This document shows positions 38,611 through 49,008 of a stretch of 64,000 bases of DNA, in pieces. The notes under the pieces are model-generated. The model had not been told where the DNA came from, made no database searches, and saw only the letters and a program-made list of their open reading frames with translations. The stretch covers positions 868,001 through 932,000 of the forward strand of contig JAHBBC010000014.1 in NCBI GenBank assembly GCA_019915015.1, written 5' to 3'. The DNA comes from Auriscalpium vulgare. Lineage: Eukaryota > Basidiomycota > Agaricomycetes > Russulales > Auriscalpiaceae. Positions within the stretch are counted from its first letter, which is position 1. Each line of letters starts with the position of its first letter. A program made the translations under genes and the position numbers.

Positions 38611-40782
38611 ATGGCCCCTTCGTCCCTCCCACCAGCTGCAAAGCGCAGAAAAACTACCACTAACTCTTCTAATGGAAGCTCAGACGACCACGCCAAGATC
38701 ATTGCGCTCGAATCGGCTCTCACCGCCGCCGTCTCTGCCAAAGCTTCGCTCAACCCCCTCGCCGACCTTGTCGAGCTCACGCGCACGGTTGACGACCCGC
38801 AGGCGTTGTCCAAAGCGATATATGCCACATACCGCATCTTCGTACTCGTCATATCGGAGGGCAAGCTCGAGGTTGACACGGCCGAGGGCCCGGAGGACGA
38901 GGCGAAGGTCGTGCGCGCGTGGATCCTCGAGCGCCTTGCCGACTTTGCTGAGGCCCTCGGCGGGCTCATGAGTGATGCGGAAACGTCGCTACGGGTGCGC
39001 TCTACCCTACCATGTCTTTTCAGGCTGTAGCTGACGCAGCGCAGACGTCTGCGCTAAGCATCCAGATGTCGCTTGTGAAGCACCTCTCCAGCTCGCTCAG
39101 CAAGGCATCCACGCGCCCACAATTTCACTCATCCTTCTTCAAGCGCGTCGTGCGCGCGCTCCTCGTGTGTCCACCTTCCCCGCGTGCCCATGGCGAGCTG
39201 TCGTCTGCGCGGCTCGCTACGGACATGCGCGACATGTTTGTCGGGACGTGGCTCAGCGTGCACACGGACGTGCGGTGGTTCTTCCTGCGCGACGCGCAGT
39301 ACGTCGCGCCCTCTGCTGCAAGGATTTTAATGCTGACGTTTCGAACAGGGCCGTGCTGGTGGACTTCCCGCCCGCGACTCACCCGCACGTCCCCGACAAC
39401 CTGCTCTCCCTCCTAGAGCGACTAACAGCCTTCCCCATCGCGCCCGACCAGCTCACCACTTGGTGGGTCGACGAGCTGCGCACCAAGCCGAAAAAGCCCG
39501 CCTCCAAGAAGGGCAAGGGCCGCGCCCCAGCCGATTCCGACTCAGATTCCGCCGCCGAGGACGCGGAGGACGCAGACGACTGGCGCAAGTTTTTCGACGA
39601 GCCGGACGCGTCGGCAGGCGCACCGAAGTCTGCGCCGGCCGCGCGCCTTGCGCGCCTCACGGTGCACCAATCGCTGCACGCGCTGCCCTCGCACCGGGCA
39701 GTGTTCACGCGCGTGTGGCTCGCGCTGCTCCCGCACCTCGGGTCGCGCGAACTCTCGCTGCGTGCACTGAATGTCATGCATGCGAGCGTCATCCCGCACA
39801 TGACGCGCGCGGTGATGCTCAATGATTGGGTGGGCACTTGCGTGGATTACGGTGCGCACTTCCTCTCGTCTGTAGTGCGAGGAGACGGAGATACTGATCG
39901 GGTTCCACAGGCGGGGCTATTGGGTTGCTGGCGCTGAACACCCTTTTTGTGTTGATGCAGCAGTATAATTTGTAAGTGGCGCATGTGCAGGGAGCGATCT
40001 AAGCTTACATCTGCGTTCTGCTCGTAGAGACTATTCCTCATTCTACACCCGCCTTTACGCCTTCCTTGACAAAGACCTCCTGCACCTCAAATACAGGGCA
40101 CGCTTCTTCCGGCTTGCCGAGATTTTCCTCAGCTCCTCGTATGTTTATCTCATTTCTCTGAATCCCGATATATCTTCACTGTTCACTCCACAGACACCTT
40201 CCCGCAACAATGCTTGCATCTTTTGTGAAACGGCTGGCGCGACTCTCTTTGAGCGGCCCTCCAGCTAGCATTGTCATTTTAATACCTTTCACGTACAACA
40301 TCCTGAAACGACATCCGGCACTCATGGTCATGATCCATCGCGATGCTGATGATGCCTCCAACGAAGGTGCGTTGACATCTTTGGTGCATGCACTCTAAAA
40401 CATCGACACTGGATTGAGTAGATCCATTCTTGTCTGACGAGCCCAACCCAAACGCGACGCATGCGTTGGATTCCTCGTTATGGGAGCTGTATACTCACAA
40501 GAGCCACTACCACGCGGGTGTGTCCACGCTGGCACGAATATTCGAAGAGGCGTTCACAAAACCGGCTTATCCGCTGGAGGATTTCCTGGATCACACATAT
40601 GCCACGGTACGTGGTGCACTGTCCCTTGGATCGATTGCGCACTAAAGGAGTTTATTCAGCTGCTCGATGCCGAGTTGAAGAGGAAGGTGAAAAAGGATCC
40701 TGTGGTCGCCTTCGAAGCACCGTCCGGCCTGTTCACTGAGGGGGAAGGACCAATAGAGGGTCTCTGGTCTTTCACGGGCTGA
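38611..40782 (+). CDS. NOC4: Nucleolar complex protein 4 (Noc4), CBF/Mak21 family
   Basis: Nucleolar factor which, with Nop14, is needed for 40S subunit maturation and export. ATG at 38611 (MAPSSLPPAAKRRKT, nuclear-type basic start). The N-terminal half is helical. The acidic stretch SDSDSAAEDAEDADDWRKFF precedes the conserved CBF-family region: PSHRAVFTRVWLALLPHL, ALNVMHASVIPHMTRAVML, GAIGLLALNTLFVLMQQYNLDY, SFYTRLYAFLDKDLLHLKYR, and IVILIPFTYNILKRHPALM. It ends PSGLFTEGEGPIEGLWSFTG. Short introns include those near 39315, 39855, 39970, 40140, 40370 and 40610. It begins only 205 bp after the MAPK stop and is convergent with eIF2-alpha. Confidence 0.9.
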
Positions 40783-40886
40783 GCGCCGCCGAAAAGCATC
40801 ATGCAATGCCAGCTGACTATTTGCTACAACATCGTGCTACAATCGAGCCTTCTACTCCCTACAACGCTGGGACCGATAACCGGCGA

Positions 40887-42156
40887 CTATGCCAGCGCCT
40901 CTTCCTCGTCTTCGTCTCCGGAGACTTCAGCGTTCTCCCGGCCTGCCTTCGCCATGAGTTGCGCCAGATCCTGCTCGTCGGTCTCGGAAACAGCTTTGGG
41001 CTGATGTACGGTCAACAAACTGAAGTAAACAAAGATTAGATACCAGACGAACCTTCATCTTCACGACCAAAGCGCCACCCTGCTCTTCGATGGTGCTTTG
41101 AATGTACTCGATCGCTCGCTCCAACCGCTCAACAGCACCGACCTACAGATTGTCAGGGTGATTCCGAGTCTCGCACAAACGGCTTTACCTTGTCTGTTGC
41201 GTTTGTGCTCAGGACGTAGAGAGGAGGCGCCACCAGCTTCGCTTTGATGGGCACCGTCTCCGTGCTGGCCTTCTCGCCTGCGCGCAGTGCCTTCTTGATC
41301 GCGTCGATCCCGGCGGGCGTGTAACATGTAACTTCAATGTCAGCACGCAACTTGATTGGCTGGGGTGTCAGGCGGCGCGCGATGGTATTCATGAGAAGAG
41401 TATGCGTCGGCGTGGGTATGGGGCTAGGCAGATTCGCGAAGACGGCCTCCGGTTCGCTGTATTACCGCTGCGTCAGAGACAAACATGAAGGAGAGGTTAG
41501 GCTGCATACGTTAAAGCGAGCTTGAACGCATCGTAGACGTTGCCGTATTTCCGACCTAGCGGCCATGCGACCTGTTCGTAGAGCTTTTCGAGGCGCTGCT
41601 CCTCGCTGGGGCCCTCCGGCGCGATGACCTCTTCCAGATGCTCTTCCTCATCTGCCTTGTCGTCTTTCTTCGAATCGGATTTTGGCGCGGTGGCTGCGTC
41701 GGGGTCGAAGGTGGGCAGGCGGGACGCGACATGTCGCATGATCGAGTTCACCGTCCGCGCCTTCATGAAGCGCTCCTCGCACTTGGTGATATCTTCGGGC
41801 GACACACGGCGCTTGGATAAATCGATGTAGCCTGCACAGATGTGAGCCACTGTCACTATGTGATTGGAACCCTGCACACCTTTTTCCTTGTCGACACGCA
41901 GTACGACGACGACTTCATTGCGACCGACACGGATGAGCTTTTGGATCGAGCGAATGCGTCGGCGAGAGAGCTCGGAGAGCAGGATCATACCCTCGATGTT
42001 GTCATACTCGAGCTGCAGGTCCGTCAGAGATATTGCCTTGAGCACTGGCAAGGATGGGCGTACCAATTTGACGTAGGCGCCCATCTCTGCGATTTGGCGC
42101 ACTTGCACCATGACAAGCTCGTCGACTTCTGGGTAACGTTGTTCATAGTAGCGCAT
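40887..42156 (-). CDS. SUI2: Translation initiation factor eIF2 subunit alpha
   Basis: Regulatory subunit of the eIF2 GTPase complex that brings Met-tRNAi to the ribosome. ATG at 42154-42156. The start [20 protein letters not shown] leads into the S1/OB domain. The regulatory phosphorylation segment [19 protein letters not shown] includes the Ser51-equivalent, conserved. [14 protein letters not shown] and [15 protein letters not shown] follow, then a C-terminal alpha/beta domain ([20 protein letters not shown]). The acidic tail ends [11 protein letters not shown]. Introns occur within the S1 domain (around 42030-42070 and 41835-41880) and near 41450-41510, 41120-41190 and 41000-41050. Stops of this gene and Noc4 are about 105 bp apart. 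Confidence 0.95.
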
Positions 42157-42429
42157 GATGCTGGGTAGTGATCTTCGGAGGTCAGGACGTTGTCAAGAGC
42201 GCGTCAGTGCAACTACATATGACTCTATTGCTCTCTAGTGGGTTGATTACGTACACAGCACTTCACTCATGCCGACCACTACCATCAGCAAAAGGGCCGT
42301 GGTCTCAGGTGGGCTCGTATGATCTCAGGTGGACCTTGGATGGGTCTCCAGCCTGGGCAAGCCCTGGCAAGGTCACCGGTCTGGGGTCGACCTCGGATAG
42401 CCTCATGTCGAATGGTTGAGTTCGCTAGT

Positions 42430-42532
42430 CTCGGGACCTTCCCATGGCTGCGAGACTGGGATAGCCACGCATGGCTATCCGAGGCCATACGAGCCGACCC
42501 GAGCCTCGGGACCTAGCCATGGCTGCGAGACT
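42430..42532. repeat. Direct repeat pair with internal hairpin
   Basis: A 28-bp sequence beginning CTCGGGACCT and ending GGCTGCGAGACT occurs at 42430-42457 and again at 42505-42532 with two mismatches. Between them is a perfect hairpin with 9-bp arms (42459-42480, GGATAGCCA / TGGCTATCC, loop CGCA). It looks like a fragment of a small mobile or satellite repeat. Confidence 0.5.
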
Positions 42533-45271
42533 CAATTAGCTGGGCATGGACATCTGATGTGATACGAGCGAGGTGGTTCTAGTATTCATCTTATAGTCAT
42601 AACAGTACATGACCAAGAATCAATATTACATTGAAATTACAGTAGATTATATGATACACTGTATTAAGACAAACCCGACGAGACAAACCTAACACCTTGC
42701 ACCGCGGGTCAGCGCCGCCCACAGAGCCCCTCACGAAAAAGCAGCGCATATATGCGCACATCGAGGAAGGGTGGGAGGACGAGGTGCGCGCACACTGGAT
42801 GCATTGAAACGGATGTTAGCAACCCATGAAAACAGATCACAATGGGTGAGCGTACCGTTAAAGTCGCGGAGGTCGTCATGGTCATCAAGACAGTCTGGGG
42901 ATTTGTGGTGAGATGCGGAAAGCCGAGAGTGAGAGGTCACGTACCTAGGAGGTGAGCCCGGGGACCGCAATGTCAACCAGCCAATGCACTACTAACAGCG
43001 AGCGTGAGCTATGCTGAATGATGGCAGGCGCGCGTGGTGAATATATGCGTATCTGTTCAAAGACTCAGTGAACACTCAATTTGAGGTCCTTGTCAACTGA
43101 ACGCAAGGATGCAAGCGGAAGGGAGCTCACCTGCAGAATTCGGCGACTGAAGAGAAACCCAGCCGCGGGCAGGGAGGCAGACAGCACAGAGACGGGCAGA
43201 TGGCTGTGGGAGGGATGAAGGAAGGAGGGAAAGGGCAATGAGAACGCGGTTGCGCTCCACCGCCATATATATATCACAGGACCTCGGGTCCAATATCCGA
43301 CGCCGGGCATCCTCCGGGCATTCCATATTCCCGGCGTCTGCCCGTACCCTTCCCAGGTCCGGACATCCTCTGGGCATCCTCAGGATTTTCCGCGTGTCCA
43401 GAGGATGCCCGACGGGGCACAGGTCAGGGCCCTGCTCACTGTTGCCTATATTTTCGCTCATTTTCATTCAAATTACGCTCAAAATACGATTAAATAGCGC
43501 ATATATTCGCAAATTCTAGTTACATGCTACAGAGTGACTATGCTACACAATCATACCCCTAGTAGCTACAGAAATACAGTTCCTGCATGCTGACGGGCGA
43601 GTTCAGTGAGATGCGAGTGAAAGGACCGACGGGAAAGGTGCTTACCGGCCGCAACACGCGCAAAATTCCGGTGGCCGTTGAGGTGGGCTACAGAGGAACA
43701 AGTGAGCTCGAGCACTCTACAAGGGATGGGTACTCACCGTTGACGTCGACGTCCGGCGCATATACACCTAGAATTTGCAGGAGTTAGCAGCTTTCAGGGT
43801 GACTCGACGCAGCACTTACCTCTCGGCGGTGAGTCGGAGCCTGGAACTCGGATGTCGAGCCTTGCTGAGACAATATACAGCCAAGTGTCAATCCCGGTGC
43901 TCCTGCTGGCTGATACGAGTCGAAGTTGCTCACCGACGATACATAGGATGGCGAGGGGAGTCGTGGAGTGGCGGCATGGTGGCGGGGAAAGGTGGGAGAA
44001 GTGGGGAAGGAGCGAACGCAGGGGACGGGCGACGCATGGCGCTATATATACGGCCCCATCCCCAGCTTTCGCACGGGGTCCGGATGGCCATGGTTGGGGG
44101 CGGCGTGACTGGGCGGGGAGCGCGACTTGGGGAGACGCGTCGCCTCGCGTCGCGCGTTGTTTGGCTATGTGTAGGAGTCCAAATAAAGGTCACTACGCCC
44201 TGCTCAGGACAGCTCAGGACTTCCTCTGGATCTGGTGCGAGAACGGATCAGCTCCGGACAGCTCAGCGCCTTCCGCATTCCCTGACCTCCACAGCTCCGG
44301 ACATTTAGGGCCGATGTGCTGTGTATGGTGAGCTGCGGAGTTTAAAAACGCGACGCGACGCGTCTGAGTCAGAGTCGGCCCCGCATACAGCCTGCCACTT
44401 TGCCCCAACGCGCTCGGCGTCTGACCCAAGTCCCTCACTTTAGTCGCTCCCACTCAAAGTCGCTCCGCTCCTCACTAAACCTGCTCGCTGTGCATACACA
44501 ATGACAAGCAGACTGTCACATGCAAGTCCTCCGCGTCCTGTTGCAACAGCAAGAAGCTTGGCATCCGGGACGGCGAGTAGAGTTGACCGGGCACAGTGAT
44601 GAGGTGCGTTCGAGGCTTGCATCTTATATTCTAACACTCTGCTGATATCCGTGCGGCGATCCCTCAAAGCCAGCGAACTCTTGCGGCTCTGTCGCACGTC
44701 CGCCCGCGCTGAAGAGACAACGAGCAGCTCGCCCAGCCCTGCCCACGCACACGCCGCTACGCCACTGAATTGAAAACAAAAAACAACGACACCGGCGCTT
44801 CCCGCTCATTTCGCAAAAAGTCATCCACAGCCAGTGCAAGTTCGCAGGAGACCACGCAGAGGCAACCGCACCAGCGGTTAGGCCGAGGGCGATATCCACG
44901 TGCGAGTCCGTGCAGCGTGGCCCACGCTTGAGCAACCCGAGATTGGGCACGACGAGGTGCGTCTGCAGTGCATGTCCGTGGCGATTTGCTGACATTTGTG
45001 CCATGGCCCGGCGCGTCCAGCCCCGCATATGAAGCATCCGCACGCCTCGGCCAGCAACCGCGGCCACGAGCCGCTTGCGAAACGAGGGTAGGCGGCCAGC
45101 TCTTCCGGTCGTCTTGTGCGCAGTGCGGCGGTCTGCGATGGGATCAAGCAATCAAGCTGTGCGCGGTAGCAAGCAAATGCCCTCGTCGCCTCGATCCTCC
45201 ATACAGAAGTCACGCCACCCTCCTCCCACCGACCCGTATCGTCTGTCCGCGCAGGCGCGACGTCTCACACC
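42533..45271. other. Repeat-rich accessory DNA without intact genes
   Basis: About 2.7 kb. The interval near 43290-43430 has repeated and inverted copies of a GGCATCCTCTGG-like motif; 44210-44310 has repeated CTCAGGAC/CTCCGGAC blocks. No domain-bearing frame is seen. The right end may hold the decayed 5' part of the Cdh1-like relic. Confidence 0.4.
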
Positions 45272-46225
45272 GTGATGAAGCCCTGTACGCCCAATCGCCG
45301 CCGCCTCTTCACCTACAATCCCCCCTCGGGCTCCAACCCGACGACGCCCACACGGCGCCTCGACACCCAGAATGACGAGGCGTACTCCATGAGCCCTGTG
45401 CGTGCCGAGAGCCGACAGATCCTCAAGAGTCCGCGCAGGCAGCTGCGCAGCGTCTGCAAGACGCCGTACCGCCCCTCAACGCGCCGGAGCTCACAGACGA
45501 CTTCTATCTGAATTTGGTCGACTGGTCAAGTACGAACGTGCTCGGCGTCGGGCTGGGCTACCTATGGACAGCACACACGGCCGCGGTATCGAAGCCATGC
45601 GAACTCTCCACTCAAGGTGCGTGTCCTGGGTCCAAAACGGATCAACCCTTGCAATTGGCACGATTTCCGGGCGCCTGCACATATACGACTCCACGACGCT
45701 GCAGCTTCAGCACACATTCCCTGCAGTGCACTCGCAGCGCATCGGTGCGCTCGGGTGGAACTCGCACGTGCTCACGTCCAGCTCGCGCGACCGCATGATC
45801 CACCACCGCGATGTGCGCGACCACCCGCAGAAGCCGTTCCGCAAGGGCGCAGCAGGAGGTGCGCGGGCTGCGGTAGAGCGGCGACAGCAGCCCGCGGAGC
45901 GCGCTGCTTGAGGAACAACAATAAGGTCTGCATATGGGACCTGTGCGGCTCGAGGCGCGTGGACAGGACGGGCGCAGGGCACGCGGAGGAGGGCGCGGGC
46001 GCTGGGGACACGCCGCTGTGGAAGTTCCACGAGCACACGGCGGTGGCGAAGGCGCTCGCGTGGGACCCACACGTTGCGGGCGTGCTCGCGACGGGTGGTG
46101 GGGCGCACGACAAGCATATCCGCTTCGGGAACGTGCTGTATGCTTCGGGAACGTGCTGTATGGCAACATGCTCTCAGAGCTCGACATAGGCAGCCTGGTG
46201 TGTTCCGTCACTCTCTCTATACTTT
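45272..46225 (+). pseudogene. Broken, 3'-truncated copy of a Cdh1/Fzr-type APC/C activator (WD40)
   Basis: Fragments of a cell-cycle APC/C coactivator occur in order: [64 protein letters not shown] then [54 protein letters not shown], and ATGGGAHDKHIRF. The frame changes after TPYR, again near 45615, and within the FRK..QEVRGLR stretch. The Trp expected after GLR is a TAG. The residues SCV of the GLGSCVYLW motif and the SGG before NNNKV are deleted. A 20-bp tandem duplication (46123-46162) breaks the frame in the fourth blade. The sequence then ends at about 46225 without the last WD40 blades. It is not functional. Confidence 0.8.
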
Positions 46226-46549
46226 TGTTTTGCTGACAACTGCGCCGGACGACTTCTCCAGCGCGTGGCAGGCCGCGTTAACACCCGACACCAACGTCCC
46301 GCACGGTCCGAACGGACGGCACACACACCTGGACGAGGCGCTGGAGAGGCGCAGCCATCTTTGCACCAGCGTCACTCGCGCTCGCGCTGACTGCCTCCGA
46401 CGCGCGTTGATACGCCTGGTTCTGCGGTGTGCGGAGATCTCACTTCAATTTTCGAACTTTCGTCAAGTCGAGAGTTTCGCTTCAGAGTCACCTGACTTCG
46501 GAATTTGGCCAGCAGTTTCCGAGGTTTCAACCCAGTCACTTCGGAACTT

Positions 46550-46571
46550 TCCGAAGTCACGTGACTTCGGA
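46550..46571. repeat. Perfect 22-bp palindrome
   Basis: Core CCGAAGTCACGTGACTTCGG plus one more paired base on each side. It is centred on a CACGTG E-box and lies among many CTTCGGAA-like blocks. Confidence 0.6.
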
Positions 46572-46895
46572 TTCCGAACTCGCACCGGTCTCGGCCCGCT
46601 AGCACAGCCTCCACGGATCTTTCCGAAGCGCCCGCACGTGATTCGGTCCAGACTTCACAAGCCCATCATCATCAGACACGCCCCAAACGTGATCCAGAGT
46701 CGAAACACTCACAGATTGTTGGGCTATGTCGCATCTAGGCCATATCCACTCCAGAACATTGCCCCCTCGTTCCCAGTATTGTCCCCTCCATTCCGACCCT
46801 ACCTCGAGCCCTCCAGATGTGGTTCGCTGCGTTTCTAGCTGCGTCGAACCGCTATGCAACGCAATACTTCGGAACTTCGGACGATAGCCGCAGCG

Positions 46896-46917
46896 ACTTC
46901 GGAACGCGTTCCGAAGT
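46896..46917. repeat. Second perfect 22-bp palindrome
   Basis: Core CTTCGGAACGCGTTCCGAAG plus one more paired base on each side. It shares the CTTCGG/CCGAAG arms of the palindrome at 46550. Confidence 0.6.
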
Positions 46918-47249
46918 TAGGCGCACAATCCCACTGTGGAGTCCCTTATGTTTCATTGTCTTAGGTTTCATGACTACTCTTCTCAGGCTTCCTAACAATG
47001 GCGTTCGACTTACCGTTTGCTTGCGACTTACTCATTTCTTGTGATCTTGACCCACTTGCTTCGTGTTTCGTTCTACTTATGCCCTTGTTTGTTCGCACGG
47101 TTGTATATTACTTCGGACTCACTCGTAGTATATATAGGACTTGTCAGTACAATATTCTGCATCATATCATATGCCCCCTTCTTCCCCCTCATAGTGAGAC
47201 TCACGCTAGAGACTCTCCTCGACCTCTCGCATTGTCAAAGCGTTTCTGA

Positions 47250-47428
47250 CTTTGCACCTTTCGACTTCGACTTCGACTTCGCCTTCGCCGCACGCCGCAC
47301 GTATAGTATTTGACTTCGACTTCGGATCTCGACTCCGACTTCGACTTCGCCTTTGACGCACGTATCGTATTCGCCTTTCGTACCCTCCTTTGTCATTCAA
47401 CTTCGACTTCGACTCCATCCTCGACCCA
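47250..47428 (+). repeat. Low-complexity CTTCGA-rich tract
   Basis: Runs of CTTCGACTTCGACTTCG-type hexamer repeats with interruptions (47257-47280, 47309-47350, 47400-47412). Confidence 0.6.
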
Positions 47429-47516
47429 ATCACTTCGGCACTTCGGCTCCATCACTTCGGCACTTCGGCTCCATCACTTCGGCACTTCGACTCCATCACC
47501 TCGGCACTTCGGAACC
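47429..47516 (+). repeat. 22-bp minisatellite, four units
   Basis: Unit ATCACTTCGGCACTTCGGCT + CC repeats at 47429, 47451, 47473 and 47495. The third and fourth units have diverged slightly. Confidence 0.75.
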
Positions 47517-48259
47517 ACGGCATTCAACTTCGACTTTGCCTACGTTGCACGACCACTCGACACCCCGCAGATCGTAACATCCCCACACTTCCTCGTCCTT
47601 CCTAGTTTGGATCACTCCCGAACTCACTGCTATCACGCTACGACCACCCCATTCCCACTTCGGAGACGCTCCCGGAGACTTCGGGACCACTGACGACTCG
47701 CCCCTCACACAACGGTACCGTGCACTGTGCTCTAGGGATAGGTATATAAGACATTACCGCCCTACTACCGGCTGGTACCCATCAGCGTGCCAGGGCGTCT
47801 CAAGATTCTCAAGATCCTCAAGATCGTCCTGAGGTGCGCACGAATACGCTGGACGCCTCGCATGTCGTGCTGCCATCCGACAGTGAGGTGGGGCCCTCAC
47901 CGGTCAAACCCCTGGACGAGGCGCGCTGCGAGATGGCCCAGCTGCACGGGCCAGGAAATCGACGCACCACCACTGGCAGCCGCTGTACGAGCGCTCTGCG
48001 CGTAGGTACGTACCTCGTCTACTTTCTCTGTAATCTTTTTCACCTAACTAATTGGTCTTTCAGTGTACTCAGAGCGTGCACGCGCCGCCCAGGTGACGCT
48101 CTGGACACATCATTCCCCACCTGTCAGATCGTCTGGGCGCCGCCAGGCATGCTCATTCTATCAAGACAAGCATGTGGCCCGGGACGCGCGATGCGCAGCG
48201 GCGGCTCAGGCAGAGTGCCCCAACTCCCCAGTATCTGCACGACACGCCCACGGACGCGC
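47517..48259. other. Accessory DNA left of the retrotransposon
   Basis: No intact gene. A plus-strand stretch at about 47830-48000 contains a CTGGACGAGGCGC block similar to blocks right of the element (59650-60200) and at about 46330. This suggests that the element inserted into an older degenerate repeat. Confidence 0.4.
48256..48259 (+). repeat. Target site duplication, left copy (GCGC)
   Basis: GCGC directly before the LTR matches GCGC directly after the 3' LTR at 59506-59509. Because the flanks are GC-alternating, the 4-bp length is only suggestive. Confidence 0.5.
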
Positions 48260-48918
48260 TGATAGGTTCAGGCCGCGGGCAAGCGTGTAGCGAGACGTCG
48301 CGAGACGGGGAAGCAGCATGCGAGGCGCAGGGTCACGGGAGCGGGGGTGATGGGAACGTGGTCCGGCGACCCAGGAGCAACCGGGACTGGCGACGGAACG
48401 GATCACCGGAACGGGCTAGATCGGGAGGGCTTAGCGACGTAGGTAGAGCCACTACTTAGGGAGCTGCGCGAGACGTAGCAACCCAATCAACCTGTGGGCG
48501 GCGCAAGCCACCCACACCCTTTACCTCACAGAAACTGTAGCCTGAGGCGCTACCAGACTTAGGAAGGAAGGACCCCACCGATGTGGGAACAGGTAGGCAG
48601 GCGGACAGGCAAGAGGGGGTGCGACGGCCCATAGGCGGACGCTTCGCACACGGGTGCGAAGCACTCGGAGGAGGATCCCGTAGAGGGCATCCCCAGGCAG
48701 GTGAGTGTTTAGTTTGGTGTTTAGGCGGTAGGAGGTGGCCCCGCACGACCGCGGGGAGGGCACGAAGCGCAACAGCGACACGAACACCTTCCCCCCTCAG
48801 CAAGACTAGTCACCCGGACTGGATCGCGACGTATAGGAGGCAGTGTTGGTGGTTGTTGTCCCTGTGAGGCACTCGCCGCACGCCCCAGCTAGGGTCCGTC
48901 CCGGGTGATAGCGTATCA
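48260..48918 (+). repeat. 5' LTR, 659 bp
   Basis: Begins TGATAGGTTCAGG and ends GTGATAGCGTATCA. Matched by eye line for line to 58847-59505 with a single mismatch. Contains a near-consensus copy of the dispersed dyad (48289-48302). Confidence 0.95.
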
Positions 48919-48921
48919 TTT

Positions 48922-48939
48922 TGGAGCCCACCGCGAGGG
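48922..48939 (+). promoter_or_regulatory. Putative primer binding site
   Basis: TGGAGCCCACCGCGAGGG starts three bases after the LTR and begins with TGG, the complement of a tRNA CCA end. The tRNA was not identified. Confidence 0.5.
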
Positions 48940-49008
48940 GTATGGTGATGACGATCGTGTTCGAGCTTTAAAATCAGCCTCGTAGACGGCACCCGGTCGC
49001 TGATCAAC

